A DNA stretch of 64,000 nt from positions 78,378,454 to 78,442,453 of the forward strand of contig NC_061122.1 in assembly GCF_002878395.1 (NCBI RefSeq). Direction: 5' to 3'. How positions within the stretch are numbered: position 1 is the first letter of the stretch; the number at the start of each line of letters is the position of its first letter. This document shows positions 13,441-25,302 of the stretch, one piece after another. Source of the stretch: Capsicum annuum (lineage: Eukaryota > Streptophyta > Magnoliopsida > Solanales > Solanaceae). A program made the position numbers and the translations under genes. A model generated the notes under the pieces. That model searched no databases, had not been told where the DNA came from, and saw only the letters and a list, made by a program, of their open reading frames with translations.

Positions 13441-13494
13441 TTGGGAAAAGACCCTTTTCGCCCTTGGAATTAAACTAAAAAATCCTAATTTTAC

Positions 13495-13740
13495 ATGTTG
13501 GTGCAACGCACCATAATCACACCAACTTACTGGAAATTGGACAATTGGGAAACTGGTTGGTGGTGTGACGTAGAGAAAATTGCGTTGCCACCTTGGTTGC
13601 GAACTGGAAAGGCATTGCAATGTGGTGGAATCGCATTGGTGCATTGGAAATTGAAAACTCTAAAATTAATCCTTGGCGTGATGTTCCATAATCACGGAGG
13701 CTCATTGGATTTTGACGATTTCCATTTTGGCTAGCTTCGC
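13495..13740. repeat. Motif cluster in S1 LTR (CACCA/TGGTG, TTGCGTTG)
   Basis: Repeated short units built on TTGGTGCAACGC, ATTGCGTTGCCACC, ATTGCAATGTGG and ATCGCATTGG, each followed by ACTGGAAATTGGACAATTGG-like sequence. They fill the interval about 260-510 bp from the LTR 5' end. Direct and inverted copies alternate, giving short open frames on both strands that are not genes. Confidence 0.7.
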
Positions 13741-15356
13741 GACACGCTAAAGTGCCAGGTGGTACACTATCTCACTAAAATGGCTCTAACTCTTCGCCCG
13801 AGTGTTGGATTTGAGCGAATTTGGTATCGACGGAAATCTTATTCAATTCTATACATGACAAAAATTTGATATTAGGGAAATTTTACATGGTTTAAAAATT
13901 TCTCACTTGGTAAGGCACTTCTTAATTTTTTTAGGGCTGAATTTACACTTTACTTGACACGCTCTAAGGCTTAGAATACGAGACAATTTTTTAGGGTCTG
14001 TAGAAAGAGTATGCATCAGAACATGGAATATACTGGTATGCTAGATGAGGTAAGGCTGAATGCAAGGGTTCATATGCATGAACAATAACTGACTGTATGA
14101 TATGGTATAACTGAACATGAGAGTACATGGATAACTAATACTATTATAAATACAGAGTATGCACTAATATGTATATAAATAAATACTGTGACTAAGCTTG
14201 TCTGAAGCTAAGTCCTGAATCCTAAAATTAAGTAACTGATATCTAAAGTTACTGATAACTGATTTACTGATATTGGCTAACTGTATCTGACAGTCCTGAT
14301 TCTATAGAACTAAACTGAGTTCTATTCCAAAGACTGAAACTGAGACTGTGGGAGTTAATTATCTAACTGAAATGCCCCAAATAAGATAAGATAATTGAGT
14401 TGGGTCTAACCTGTGAACCCAGTTGGAAGGATGTCAGTAACATACCACAGGTGAAGATACTGAAGAGTTACCCTCATCTGGCAGGTACTCTAATAAGAAC
14501 GCTGGAACCCTTAACTGGCAGGTTAAGACACCTCACTAACTCTCAACTGGCAGGTTTGATGTCTCAACCTATACTGGATACATAGTTCTGGAATGCAAGG
14601 ATTTCTTCTAGAGATCACACCCTCTACTAGAAGGTGAGCCCCCATCCTTGAGTTTACTCGGTGCTGAATCCTACTCCTAACTAAAAGACACTAAACTGAG
14701 TATACTGAACTGAACTAGACTGATACTGAGCTTACTGAGTTTTCCTGAGTTTGGTAACTAACTGAGTTCTACTAAGTTCTATAACTGACTAAGAGTACTA
14801 CTGATCGTGACATGATTGAGATTCTGTAATTGACAATGGCTCTAGGCACACAGCTAAATGTCAGGTATTAAATACCCCTAGGAGTTGATAGCATGAAAAA
14901 TAAAGCATAATATACTCTTGAAAATCATTACAATGTATACTTGTCCATAGTTCACTCATAGAGGCATTTAGTTAAACACTTGTAATGCATTTACTTATAC
15001 ATGAATAGGTAATACATGCTATTATGTTATAATGGCACTATTTCATTCACATAGGCATTAAATCAAACACATAGGGAAAATTCTTAGGTTATACAATAAT
15101 CAAAACATATATTTATCATGGCTACATCAATCAACTTAAAAATTGAAGGGTTTATCATGAATATCATGTAATCCAACACATACAATGATTTATTTCACTA
15201 AAGCATGTAATTTAACCATGGACTAAAACTCAACAATAACATAAATATAAATTTCAATTCAATTCAAGCTTGGAAATTCAAAATTCAACCATTTTTTATT
15301 TTAAAAATGGATTCATAGACTCTATGGGTAAAAGGAACCCATAGATGAACACCTAA

Positions 15357-15364
15357 CATACCTG
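15357..15364 (-). promoter_or_regulatory. Splice-donor-like CAGGTATG in S0
   Basis: The minus strand reads CCCAGGTATGTTAGG followed by TGTTCATC and TGGGTTCCTTTTACCC. It occupies the same position as the blocks in S1 (13280), N (29987 and 35690) and S2 (25963). A donor role is inferred from the AG|GTATGT consensus only. Confidence 0.4.
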
Positions 15365-15599
15365 GGTTATTAGTTCTTGAAGGTGCTTGAAGAAATTCTT
15401 GAGTTTTGATCTTGATTCTTGAATTTAGGGTTTTGTATTTTAGAGAGAAAGCTTTTATTTCTTGAAATAAGTGAGCAAATAATGGGATAATAGGCTATTT
15501 AGGGCTTTAATCCCATGTTAAGGCTGATTGGAATGAGGGAAAAGGACCTAAAATCCCTTGGAAATTAAATCTTAGAATTAATTAAAATGTCCCAATTTT

Positions 15600-15910
15600 C
15601 ACCCATGGCGCAATGTGGCGCTATTGCATCGTGCCTCTGAAAATTGCCAACTGGGAAAATTCATGGTGGCGCGATGTGGTGGTATTGCATTGCCACCTTG
15701 GATGAGACCTGGTAGCTTGGCGCAACGTGGTATAATCGCATTGCTTTACTGGAAATTGACAAATGTGAATTAGGTCCTTAGCGTGACGCGCCAATACGCG
15801 GTTCCTTACTGGAATTGGACAATTAGAAATTAGAAGTCCTCTGCAATGCAGTGAGATCATGGAGTCACACTGGAAATTGACAATTGTCATGTAGACTGGC
15901 TCTGCGATGC
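15600..15910. repeat. Motif cluster in S0 LTR (GGCGCAATGTGG)
   Basis: Successive units of GGCGCAATGTGGCGCTATTG type, each followed by CTGGAAATTGACAA-like spacer, occur at about 15606, 15664, 15718, 15780 and 15845. Unit length is roughly 60 bp. They are placed 225-535 bp from the LTR 5' end, as in S1. The short minus-strand open frame here is a by-product of the repeats. Confidence 0.7.
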
Positions 15911-16140
15911 GCTAGTGATCAAAATGACAGTGTTTAATAACTGGAACTTATAATCACCATAACTTCTTACCCGGTTATTAGATTTGGGTGAATTTTATAT
16001 TGTTGGTAAGCTAATTGAATTTTCTATGAAATGGCGGACTCTAAACTAAAAAATAATGAGAATTTCAAAATTTTTATGTTGGATAACTCATGAACTGAGA
16101 GTTAATATTAATCTAAGGAAATACGGGGTATTACATTTAT

Positions 16141-17091
16141 AGTAATGTTTTACTTTTCTTTCTTTGTTTTAGGTATCTTAAGTCCAGGTAAATGGGTCAA
16201 AAGTTGTTCATAACCTAGAGGTTGCTTTAAAGCTTCAGATACCAACTAGTCTGTCATGATTTACCTTTTCTCTTCAATATGAATATGCTTACAAAAGCAC
16301 TACCAAATCCCATGCCAATATTTGACTACGGTAGATGGCCTAGAATTTAGCCATATTATTTGTTTTAGAATCCAAATGCTCAAAGAAAGCAGACACCCAC
16401 CCACATTCATTTTAACAAAAAAATATTGTAGGGGGAAACCTTCTAACAAAAATATTCGTATATTCTTGATTATCCATGGGTTTTTCCCAAGCCAAAACCT
16501 ACTCCTAAGAAGTTGTTGGATCGAAGTAGTACTTTATACATCTGTCTTCCAAATACAGAGATGGTTTGATTCCTCTTATATGCAAATAGAGAAAAAGACT
16601 GATTTAACGAGATGTACCTGTATATCAAGAGTGTGCTCCCCTTTTCTCAGTTAAGGAAAGAGATAAAGAATTCATGTACTTTATGATTTCCTATAGATCT
16701 TTCATATCATTACTTCTCTTTGGTTGTGATTTCCCATATGTTGTACTATACCGCTAAGGAAAACAAATAAGAACCAGGCTAGGCCACTCCTCTTCACCTT
16801 TCTAAATCAACTTGTCCATACACTTACTATTTTTTAAAACTTACGAGCGAGTGTTGATTGCTCCTTTGACAAGCTTTGACGAATCTAGCCTAAAGATAGC
16901 GGGTTATGACTCCTACACAAAGAGGCTAGGAATGAGCTTTCTCTTTACCTAAAGTAAAAACCTCTTCTTTTATCTCTTCCTAGTTAGTGGATTTAGAGTG
17001 ATCAAAGGAAGCCCCCTTCTTATTATACTGAAATAAAGATCTGATTTAAACAACTCGATACAACATACTAGTTTGATCCATAAGGTTTTTA
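16141..17091. other. Probable NUMT flank, no gene recognised
   Basis: Mixed-composition DNA lies downstream of sdh4 on the minus strand. The plus-strand open frame at 16322-16654 does not resemble a family I know. No TE feature is visible. It may be mitochondrial spacer next to sdh4 or pre-insertion nuclear DNA. Confidence 0.3.
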
Positions 17092-17395
17092 TTCAAAAAT
17101 GAAATGAGAGACAAGAAAATATTTTTAGTTATAATTAAAAGGAACAAACTCAAATAGACCAAGATCTAATTTTGGGTCCTTTCTTGGTGAACATTATCTT
17201 CTATAATCTCTTTGATCCCTACATTTATATGCCAGAATAGAAAGAGCTTTGGTAGGAAAGTGGAAGAGACCTTTTTGAATATCATAATCAAAGGGAGTGG
17301 GAAAGTTGCAGTAATTCATTAGAAAAGCTCAGTTTGCTTTGTCTTGAGCTTTCATTCCTCAATCCATTGATTCCTTCATTCATATGCCTCCCCAC
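17092..17395 (-). pseudogene. sdh4: sdh4 (succinate dehydrogenase subunit 4), mitochondrial copy in nucleus
   Basis: Minus-strand translation gives a hydrophobic run (PLPLIMIFKKVSSTFLPKL), then LFLFWHINVGIKEIIEDN and VHQERTQN*ILVYLSLFLLI. That is the order of the membrane-anchor subunit of complex II in plant mitochondria, with the heme-side FWHIN.GI..I..D.VHQE region. One TAG replaces the Trp codon expected after TQN, and a one-base insertion lies near the end at about 17092. It overlaps or abuts the 3' end of cox3, the arrangement found in many plant mitochondrial genomes. The N-terminal part is broken. It is not expected to be expressed. Confidence 0.85.
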
Positions 17396-18170
17396 CAATA
17401 GATAGAGACAAATAAGAATAACTAAACCACATCTAAAAAACACATGTACCATACAACTGCTTCAAATCCAATCTGAAGCTCATCGGTTAGATGAGCAAGA
17501 TATTAGGAAATACCACATATGATTGAGAAAATAGTGCCAATAATGAAATGAAAACCATGAAATCCAGTTGCTAAGAAAAAGGTAGAACCATAAATAATAT
17601 TAGAAATAGTCAATTGTTCTTAATAATATTTCATTCCTTTAAAGCCTATGAATACTAGAGCTAGTAAAATGATAGCTACTAAAGCATATACTACTCATTT
17701 TTACTTCCCCGCGAGTATAGCATAATAAGCCTAAGTTATGGCAGCTTCGTATGGATGAGGAATAGGGAAAATACAAAAATAAATCTCCTAAGGATCTAAA
17801 CCACAATACCTTTAGGGGGCCAAATACCTCTAATATCTACTATAGATGTCAAAGAATAATGAGAAAAATCCTAAAAAAGAGCAAAAAAAAATATAACCTC
17901 TGATACGATAAATAGAATAAAACCATATTAAGGTCCTAATTGCATGACCTTTGTATGATTTTCTACAAATGTGGAATCACATAGAACATCACTCCACCAT
18001 GAACATCGTATATAAGAGAAATATGAGGCCCAAACTGAGAAGTGTTACACCCTTTTAAATGAGTGCATGCACAACACACGTCCTATGATTGTTGGAAAAG
18101 CTCCAAGTTAACCTGAAATAGGCCATGGACTTAGATCTACCAAATGACAAGAATACCTTTAAGATTTCAT
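17380..18170 (-). pseudogene. cox3: cox3 (cytochrome c oxidase subunit III), mitochondrial copy in nucleus
   Basis: The minus strand from the ATG at 18168-18170 to the TGA at 17380-17382 spans 791 bp, close to the plant gene's 798 bp. Recognisable segments in order are CHLVDLSPWPISG near the start, [80 protein letters not shown] and VSIYWWGGI at the end. These match the seven-helix subunit III of complex IV. Several stops (for example after FFFALF and in IS*YLAHLTDE) and a frameshift near 17940-17990 inactivate it. Most changes are C-to-T or G-to-A. The RNA-edited sites could tell whether it came from DNA or an edited transcript. Confidence 0.95.
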
Positions 18171-21100
18171 CATAAACCACTTTGCCTCAGTTCTATGTAA
18201 ATCCCCCTTCACCCCCAACCCCTAAAGCAGTAAAGTAAAGAAGGGCTCTTTGAGGGGTCTAATTTTTTTTCTATTTGACAAGACAAACAAAGAAATAGGA
18301 AGGCATGGTCCTTTTATTCCATTGATAGAAGTCTAACTAGAAAAAGACTCTCTCTATTACTTTGAGAAGAGAATCATTGGTTAGACTGATAAACTATGTG
18401 GGAAAATAGACCTTCTTTCTTTTATTTAAAGTAAGTTTTTTGGAAAGTAACAATTCCATTTAGTTTGCTTTAGCAAAACTTACTGGTCATGGATTAGTTT
18501 GTTCTGTGCTACTAGCAACATCAACTCAAAGGTACAGGTTGATCTCTCTGGTTGAAGCTGCATTCATTTATTCATATTCAACTTTCCACGTAGGAAGAGC
18601 TTACCATACTAAGGCTTAGATTGGTCTCGCTCTATTCCCGCCTATTCCTCCCTACTAAAAATAGAGATTAAGCATCTCAAGAACATTTTTGAGTGTCTAT
18701 ATTTGTGGGGCAATTGGAAAAGAAATGAGTATTTTAATTTCTTATAGCCTTCCATTCCATTATTCTGTTTGAAGTAATTTCTATTCTGAATAACCAAGTC
18801 ATAATGTGACTAAAAGCTGATGCTTTCTTGTCCATGTGAATCATGAATTAGAATTATGTCAATCATACAATAGATGACCCACCCAGGATTACTATATACA
18901 GACTTATAGATCAAATATAATATGTTTTTTTTATTCCTTGTGAGTCACTTATTTCTCAAAAACAAGAAATTATAGTTATCTTCCTCCTTTTTTTCAAGAA
19001 GTCAATGTTGTTACACTGCTGGGATACTTCAAATAAACTTGAGTACATATAGGATACACCAGTGCGAAAACCTTTCTCAAGATATCTTCTAAACTGCTGG
19101 GACCATTTCTCTAGATCTGATTCTCCCGATGCATAGTTTTAGAATTTTCTTAATCCCAAGTACTCCATCTCTATTGTTGCATATAGGAATATAGAAAGTA
19201 CAGAGAAAAAGGCATGACCAAAATAATTCTATGAAACAAGTGAATTTATCTAGTTGATACATTCTTGATTGATTGAGATAAAATGATTCCCTCAATATAG
19301 CTTAAATCCGTCAAGCCTATATTAATAGTGAAGAAGTATAGAGAACTTTGGTTGGTTGTTAACCAATGAAAAGCAACGGATCAGGGTTGGGTAATAGACT
19401 GACCGTCAAGGAGTGAAATCCACTTGACTGGTTGGAACTGGGGTACTAGAATGGGATTGCTACCAATAATGCTAGAAAAAAGGCACTAAACATCGGGTAA
19501 AGTGATTTACTTGAATGGCGGGTTATATTATAAGACTAAGAAGTAGGGAGATAGAAGGATAACCTCTTTGAAAAGGATAAGCAGCTTGGCCACTACTTAC
19601 ACATCTGGAGTTTCGGATTAAACTAAGGAACGGAATTTAAGGGCAATGAAGGCCCTTAGATAGGACTTCATCTATGAATAAAAGATATTTTCTATCTAAT
19701 AGAGATAATCACAACCATCATAAAAAAAATCCAGGACCGATATGGGCATTGATCGTTCTATTTAAGTTTTCTTTCTCCTCTTGAATATAGTTTGTCCTAT
19801 AACTCGCTAAAGTAAAGGTTATTCAGCAGTCCAACCAAGTCACTCTTAACCCTATAGTGAATTTAGATATTTTATGCTAGGATATAATGAGTCATGTAGC
19901 TTTTCTATCAAAGGATCAGGTAAGCAGAGATCTTTTGATACCCCTATTCAAGTAATAGAGATTGCAAAGGGATAGAATAAGTCATATTTTATCATGGGTA
20001 AAGGGATTAAATGACTTTGATCTTTTGCATTAAGTATGTGTGGGAAGGAATTCCATTCAACTAGTTCAATGATCCTAAGAGAATGAATTCATTAAGCTTG
20101 AAAGAATAAATTTAGTTGCTATCTAGACTGACTATCTTCTCTCTCTCATTTTCTAGTCTCTGCTTTAGAAAGTCATTTGGAAAGATCCATTTTTAATGGA
20201 GAGGATTTCCTTGCATTACATTTAAAATTTGAGTGAGGATTCACTAAGCCTATTTTCTTAAGCTGTTATGATGTGATGATGACTTCTTACTTGGTTTCCA
20301 TCTCTCCTGTATTGCCTTTGTTATTATCTACTAAGGGAGTAAAGTCCCCTTAGGGTTAGAATCTGATGTTATTTTAGTGATATTGACCCTACCCAACTAA
20401 CTCTCTCTAAGTAAAAGCTCTTCCTGACTTATTAGACTTATTGAAGTAGATAGGGAAAAGAGAAAAGGCCATTGCTTCTCCCATGAGTGACTCTGAATTA
20501 GGCTCCTTTCACATAGATATTTCTCTATTTTAGAAGGCAGATACTGAATCTACCTAAAAGCTAATGGAAGACCAAATGTATTCAAAGGCTGATAAAATGA
20601 GATATGTACTATGTGTCTACTAAGATTGATAGGTATTCCAACCAGAAGGGGCAATTTTTCTTATTGAATCCACCCTCCCAACAAAATTAAAAATTCCTTT
20701 ATGTGGAAAATTTGTTCAAGTTGAAAAGCATAAAGGCTGAAGGAAATGCACCTTTCTCCGATTAGAAGAGTATGGGACTCTTTTTCCTACATAATTTCAT
20801 ATAATGGGGTAGGGATGAAATGAATGAGAGACTATAAAATTGAGGCAAACACACATAATAAAAGAAATCAATCTAATCTCTCCATTTCAAACCTTAGAGA
20901 ATCTTAATAAAAAGCCTAAATTAATGAATTTCACCTCTCTTTGAGTCTGATTAGAAAAATAGGGATGAAAGGCCTAGTTTATGGTGACCTAGTGGAATTC
21001 AAGTATGAATTTTAATTCTCCTTGATCCGAAAACATAATCATGATCAATTCATTAGCAGTGCCCATATGGTTTAGGTTGCCCCAAAGCAAATTACCCTGA

Positions 21101-21499
21101 TGCATGTAATGAAAGGACAAACTTTTATCAATTGTAAACTAGAAGTGGTTTTTCCTTAGTGCATTAAGGTTCCAAGAACCTACTCCTTACTAAACAACCT
21201 CATTTGAGTAGCCACCATTAGTACTAGTCCAGGAAGTCAATACTAGTAAGAGTTTATAGCTGTTCATGTATTATATGTATGTTTAGACACTCAATGAGCA
21301 CGCTCAATTCGTACATCTACCTTGATTGAAAATTTAGAGACAATAATAAGTAGGCACGAATTCTTCATAAGAATGGAGAAAATGAAGGGGTTGGTTAAAG
21401 AAAGAAAAATCCTAAGTTCCATCTAGGAGTCACCCTACTCCAATACATCGTAAGTAAAGATGTGATTGTTTTAGAGGTGTGATTGTTTTAGAGGTAGAT
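18171..21499. other. Probable mitochondrial spacer within the NUMT
   Basis: 3.3 kb with no TE structure and no open frame I recognise. Purine-run and mixed-composition blocks are typical of plant mitochondrial intergenic DNA, for example 18220-18420 upstream of cox3. A 17-bp near-tandem GTGATTGTTTTAGAGGT occurs twice at about 21460-21495, just before the polymerase remnant. No tRNA cloverleaf was found by eye. Confidence 0.4.
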
Positions 21500-23188
21500 C
21501 TTAAAAATCATCAACCACGTGCAAAAAAGAATAAATAAGGGTAATAAAGATTTCTATTATGTACATATAAAAACATATGTGCAATGCAAATTTGATCCAA
21601 CCAAGCTCCTAATCAGGATGAACTTGTGTCTGGTGTGTAAACCTTTTGAATGGAGGGTAGTCAACCATGGTATAGTAATAGACTTGTCCACTCTAGAAGG
21701 AGGTTACTTAAGCAGGTGTTCTAGTGGTACCATCTACAGCCTTTTTATGGGTGAATACATCATTTTTTATTTCAAATAAAGGATAGCGATAGCTTATGCA
21801 GAGTAATGAACATGCTTCAAAACCAGGCATTTGAAATCAACAGTGATGTTTTGAAATATATTGAATAGAGAGAGCAAGCATTTATTGATAATGGTTATCT
21901 CCTACCATGTAATCACGTTGATATAAATATAGCCCATCTATATAAAGATATTAGAGAGAATCATCTCGTTAATATAGATACTTTCCAAAAAATAGGGGGA
22001 TTATCGAATTGACAACTCAATTGAAAGCAGGTGCAATGCGCCTTCTATGAGTGGAGAAGGCTCAAGCTTGCAAATACCTACAAGGGTTAGAAAATCTATT
22101 TGCTTGCATTTTCTTGACAACAGGAGGAGAATCTACTATTGTGGGCTCCTACATTTCCACGAACATGATCTATCAAGAAGTCTTATTAACTTTGCATCAT
22201 TTGGAAATCATGAAAAGGTGGCTGACAATCAGGAGCTTCTGGAGGCTTTTTTATTCCTCTATGAGTCTTACCCCAACATAGAGTATGGACTAATGTATTT
22301 TGGTATTCTTTTGCAAGAGGACGATAAGCTAGATCTAGATTTGAATTATGATATTTAGTTTGGTTGATATGTGCTACACTTTTTTTAGTACCTTTCGTCA
22401 AATATAGCAATAAGTAATCAAAAAATAAAAGGGTTCCCAGTTACCAAAGATGCATCCATGAGTGCTTTCCTAATTATAAGCTACTTTTTGTTAGATGAAG
22501 ATATGATAAAGAGCACGAATATCTTACCTTCTAAGGATAAGAAAATCAAAGATGTTTAGACGAATATTCTCTTCAAACTCAAAAATGACATGGTAAGAGA
22601 ACTTGGTAATAATAGTAGTCTATCACTACTAGTGGTTATGAACATAGATTGAAAGCTCGTGAAAAGTATTTTTCATGCCCATTATTTGTGGAAAAACATT
22701 CATGAGCACAAGCTTTGATATACAAAAAGCCTTGTATCAGCATATTTATCTTAAGATAGTCACTTACTAGCCTCAACTTCTGTTAAGTTCTGGAAGGAGA
22801 AATACAAAAGCATGGACAGCCTAACCATAACCAGCTTGATCATGAATATTGGATGGTTTGCTGCCATTGAGGATTTACCTATTTAATATGTTGTGCCCTA
22901 CTTTCATAAATAATAAGATTAAATAAAGAGTGATATCACAAAAATCATACTTTATGATTCCCATCATAAAAAGAGACAAATAAGTATAAGAGTTCCTACC
23001 AATAATAGTGATTGTAGGAAGACAGAGGTCTCAACCTTCATCAACTTCATCCATCAAAAAGATGCCTATATTGCGATGATTGGCGTAGAGAAAATATTGT
23101 GAGCAAGAAAAATAATATATACAATACACAAAAATTTTCTAACTACAACTCACTATAGTCGTGAACTCCCTTCTCTTTATGGAAAAGT
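21500..23188 (+). pseudogene. Phage-type RNA polymerase of linear mitochondrial plasmid class
   Basis: Plus-strand frames give, in order: YYVHIKTYVQCKFDPTKL; LIRMNLCLVCKPFEW then LEGGYLS; LQNQAFEINSDVLKYIE; a LDNRRRIYYCGLLHFHEHDL segment at about 22100-22170 (the DxxGR motif of single-subunit RNA polymerases, first Gly changed to Arg); VSTFINFIHQKDAYIAM at about 23030; and YTIHKNFLTT near the end, where the catalytic HD of the family reads HK. The family includes T7 and mitochondrial RPO41 polymerases. The FHE.DL.RSL variant and neighbouring cox3/sdh4 point to the plasmid-borne type found in plant mitochondria. Frameshifts at about 21780 and 22030-22100 and several stops kill it. It is cut at 23188 by the H LTR. 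Confidence 0.85.
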
Positions 23189-25302
23189 TGTCATGACCGA
23201 ACACTACCCCTAGTAAAACATAGTTCTTAGAACCACAAGTGATCCCAACATAACCCACATACTGCATAATGCTTGAGGAACTGATTAATTGAGCAAAAGC
23301 ATAATCAAGAGATTATTTGTTTCAATATGACACTGTATAAAGTTTACAACACTAAAATATGAAGAAGGAACTTAAATTACATACAATAACTCTGACTAAC
23401 TATCTATGAAGCCACTACTAATACTGACTATAGGTAGTCGAGACATGACCCCCAATAATTCCTAATCAATACATACAAATAAGAAAGTAAAATACAAGAA
23501 ATATAACTGACTTGAGTCTTTGAAAAAAGATAACTCATCACCTGCTCGTTGAATGCTATGATCTACCTAACTATGATCCTAAGAGTAAGCACCTAAATCT
23601 GCATAGACAGAAGAGGTATGTGAGAAGTACTTTGGAATGTGTTGAGTATGCGAGATATGCACCAGTCATGAAAATACTTAAAAGATGCTTTGAAACTAAG
23701 AACATAAACTATTTGCAGAAATATGCATTTAAAATATGATTGTATGTAAAAGTTGTAATAGTCTTAAAATTCATAGTATAAAAAAGAAAATAAAACTAAA
23801 CTAAAGGTCATGTATGAATACTGGTCTGAAATTATGGGATGTGAACTGATGCAATGACCAAGTATAAATATGTACTAAATGAAAACTAAATAATTGAATA
23901 TAAGGTAATGCATAATATGAACTAAAACATAAACTAAAACATGAATGGAGGACTTTGGGAGCTAAAAAACCAACATACCCTAGTCTGAGCAAATTAGGGT
24001 CAAACCTATAACCCTAGTTGGAAAGGTGCTAGTACCTTGCCAAGGGTATCAACACTGGCTGGTGTAGATCCACTAATTTGATGTCTTGAAGGAAAAAGGT
24101 GTCAGTCCTAATTGGCAGGTGACCCCTTATAACCTACGGTGGTGCCATAGTTCTAGAACTTAGGGTCTTCTACTAAAAGTCTCAGTCCTAACTGGTGGGT
24201 GAGCCTTTATCCCTGCATTCACTCGATGCTAAGTACCACTCCCAACTGAGCGACAATGAAAACTAATATTTATGCTCAGTATAGTAATATTCTTGAAAAT
24301 AGCAACAATGCATAATATGAAGTGCTCAAAACATATTAATTGATGCATACATGAAATCCTAGGTATTGGGTGTTCATAACCCACTAGCTATGACTAATGA
24401 AATCGAACATGATAATATTAAAAGTTGATCATAACGGAGAAAAAGAAAATTTTCATAGCACGAGTCCAAAATCATGAATTTACCAACATATTGAGGGTTC
24501 ATAATTCTAAGTCTGTGAAAATACTAAATTTCATGGTAAAATGGTATGTAACTTAATATGGATTGAAATCTACAAAATCATGATAAATAGTGCTTAATAG
24601 TATTGAAACTTATAAATCATTCATATAGCTTGATCATATGCTTGAAATCTTAATTAATGCCATGTAAAACATACTTGAAATTGAAAATAGCGTGAATGAT
24701 ATGATATGGACCTAACAAACCATGAATATCATTAAATCATGCTTCTGAGTGACAAATATATCATGGGGAATTGAATTTAAGCTTGGAGTAACAATTTGGG
24801 TAAAGCCATAGTTTATGAAAATCATAAAATTCATTAACAAATCATAATTTGGGCATGATGATGAAAGGAGATCCTCATTGAATTTTCACATATTTGATTA
24901 CTTTCTATTCTTGAATTAAAGTTTTGAGGATTTTAACTTGGATATAAAGATCCCTAACTTGTTGCTTTGGAGGAGTGAAAAATTGCATGTTTCTTGAGTA
25001 ATTCATGTATTGTGTTGAGAATGAGGGATTTGGAGTTTTTTTGGCTTTATATTCAGCCTTAAATAGCTTAAATAATGTAGTTTTGGGGTTAAAAATGTGG
25101 GAAAAGATCAAAAATCTCTTAAAAGCTATCTAGAAAACTCCAGGAAGTAGTCCCGATAACTTAGGTCATGACTCGTAAGGTTTGGCCATGAGTCGTGACT
25201 TGAGTCGTGGTTAGAAAGCCCAATTTGGATCCTATTTCCGTGGTAATGACTCCCTCCTAATGACCAGTTATGTTTGATTAAGAGTCATTATCACTGGGAA
25301 GT
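23189..25302 (-). repeat. H 3' LTR, first part
   Basis: It matches 40310-41509 for its first ~1.2 kb, including AACCACAAGTGATCCCAA and the block around 24000-24240 with AGTTGGAAAGGTGCTAGTA and CTAACTGGTGGGTGAGCC. The remainder to 25302 has no right-hand counterpart because that copy is truncated. Repeats of GAGTCGTGAC/GTCATGACTC type lie at about 25150-25290. Confidence 0.8.
25150..25300. repeat. Motif cluster in H LTR (GAGTCGTGA/TCATGACTC)
   Basis: GGTCATGACTCGTAAGG, CCATGAGTCGTGACTTGAG and later GGTAATGACTCCC, GAGTCATTATCAC recur in direct and inverted order. With the S2 insertion removed, the cluster sits about 350-500 bp from the LTR 5' end. S2 inserted at its edge. Confidence 0.65.

Larger units (their letters stand above)
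10589..14002 (-). repeat. S1: solo LTR inserted in S0
   Basis: A 3.4-kb LTR starts TGTAATGACTCG and ends GGGTCTGTA. It is flanked by perfect 5-bp duplications GAAAG at 10584-10588 and 14003-14007. Removing it restores a continuous S0 sequence (GCACAAAGAAAG then AGTATGC). It is longer than S0 because of a 67-bp array at 11405-11745. It is minus-oriented, judged by the promoter-like and motif blocks at 13280-13740. The terminal CA has become TA. No second LTR or internal region exists here, so the element was lost by LTR-LTR recombination (inference). Confidence 0.88.
10135..16135 (-). repeat. S0: old solo LTR, split by S1
   Basis: The two parts, 10135-10588 and 14008-16135, join into a ~2.58-kb LTR whose order of internal blocks follows N and S1. 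It starts TATAATGCCTCGAG and ends GGGGTATTACA. Flanks TTTAC (10130-10134) and TTTAT (16136-16140) look like a 5-bp target duplication with one change. Shared blocks include ATGAGGTAAGGCTGAA, the AACTGGCAGGT repeats and CTCCCAACT. The motif cluster at 15600-15910 marks the element-5' end at the right, so orientation is minus. No internal region is attached, so it is a solo LTR. Confidence 0.8.
16141..23188 (-). other. Nuclear insertion of mitochondrial DNA (NUMT), decayed
   Basis: Two blocks are firmly mitochondrial: sdh4-cox3 at 17092-18170 (minus strand) and a linear-plasmid-type RNA polymerase at 21500-23188 (plus strand). The sequence between them, with no LTR or TE signature, reads like plant mitochondrial spacer, so I treat the whole interval as one insertion. 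The left limit is uncertain: S0 ends at 16135 and I cannot name anything in 16141-17090. The right limit is the H LTR at 23189, which cuts the polymerase gene. Many stops and frameshifts show it is old and non-functional. Confidence 0.7.

Noticed and set aside
13399..13734. Three overlapping frames on both strands with Cys and Trp
   Set aside because: Inverted motif repeats in the S1 LTR give open frames on both strands; no domain.
16322..16654. 110-codon plus-strand frame next to the NUMT
   Set aside because: No family recognised and no codon bias evidence; kept only as unassigned sequence.
22186..22410. Minus-strand frame opposite the RNA polymerase
   Set aside because: Shadow of the plus-strand pseudogene.
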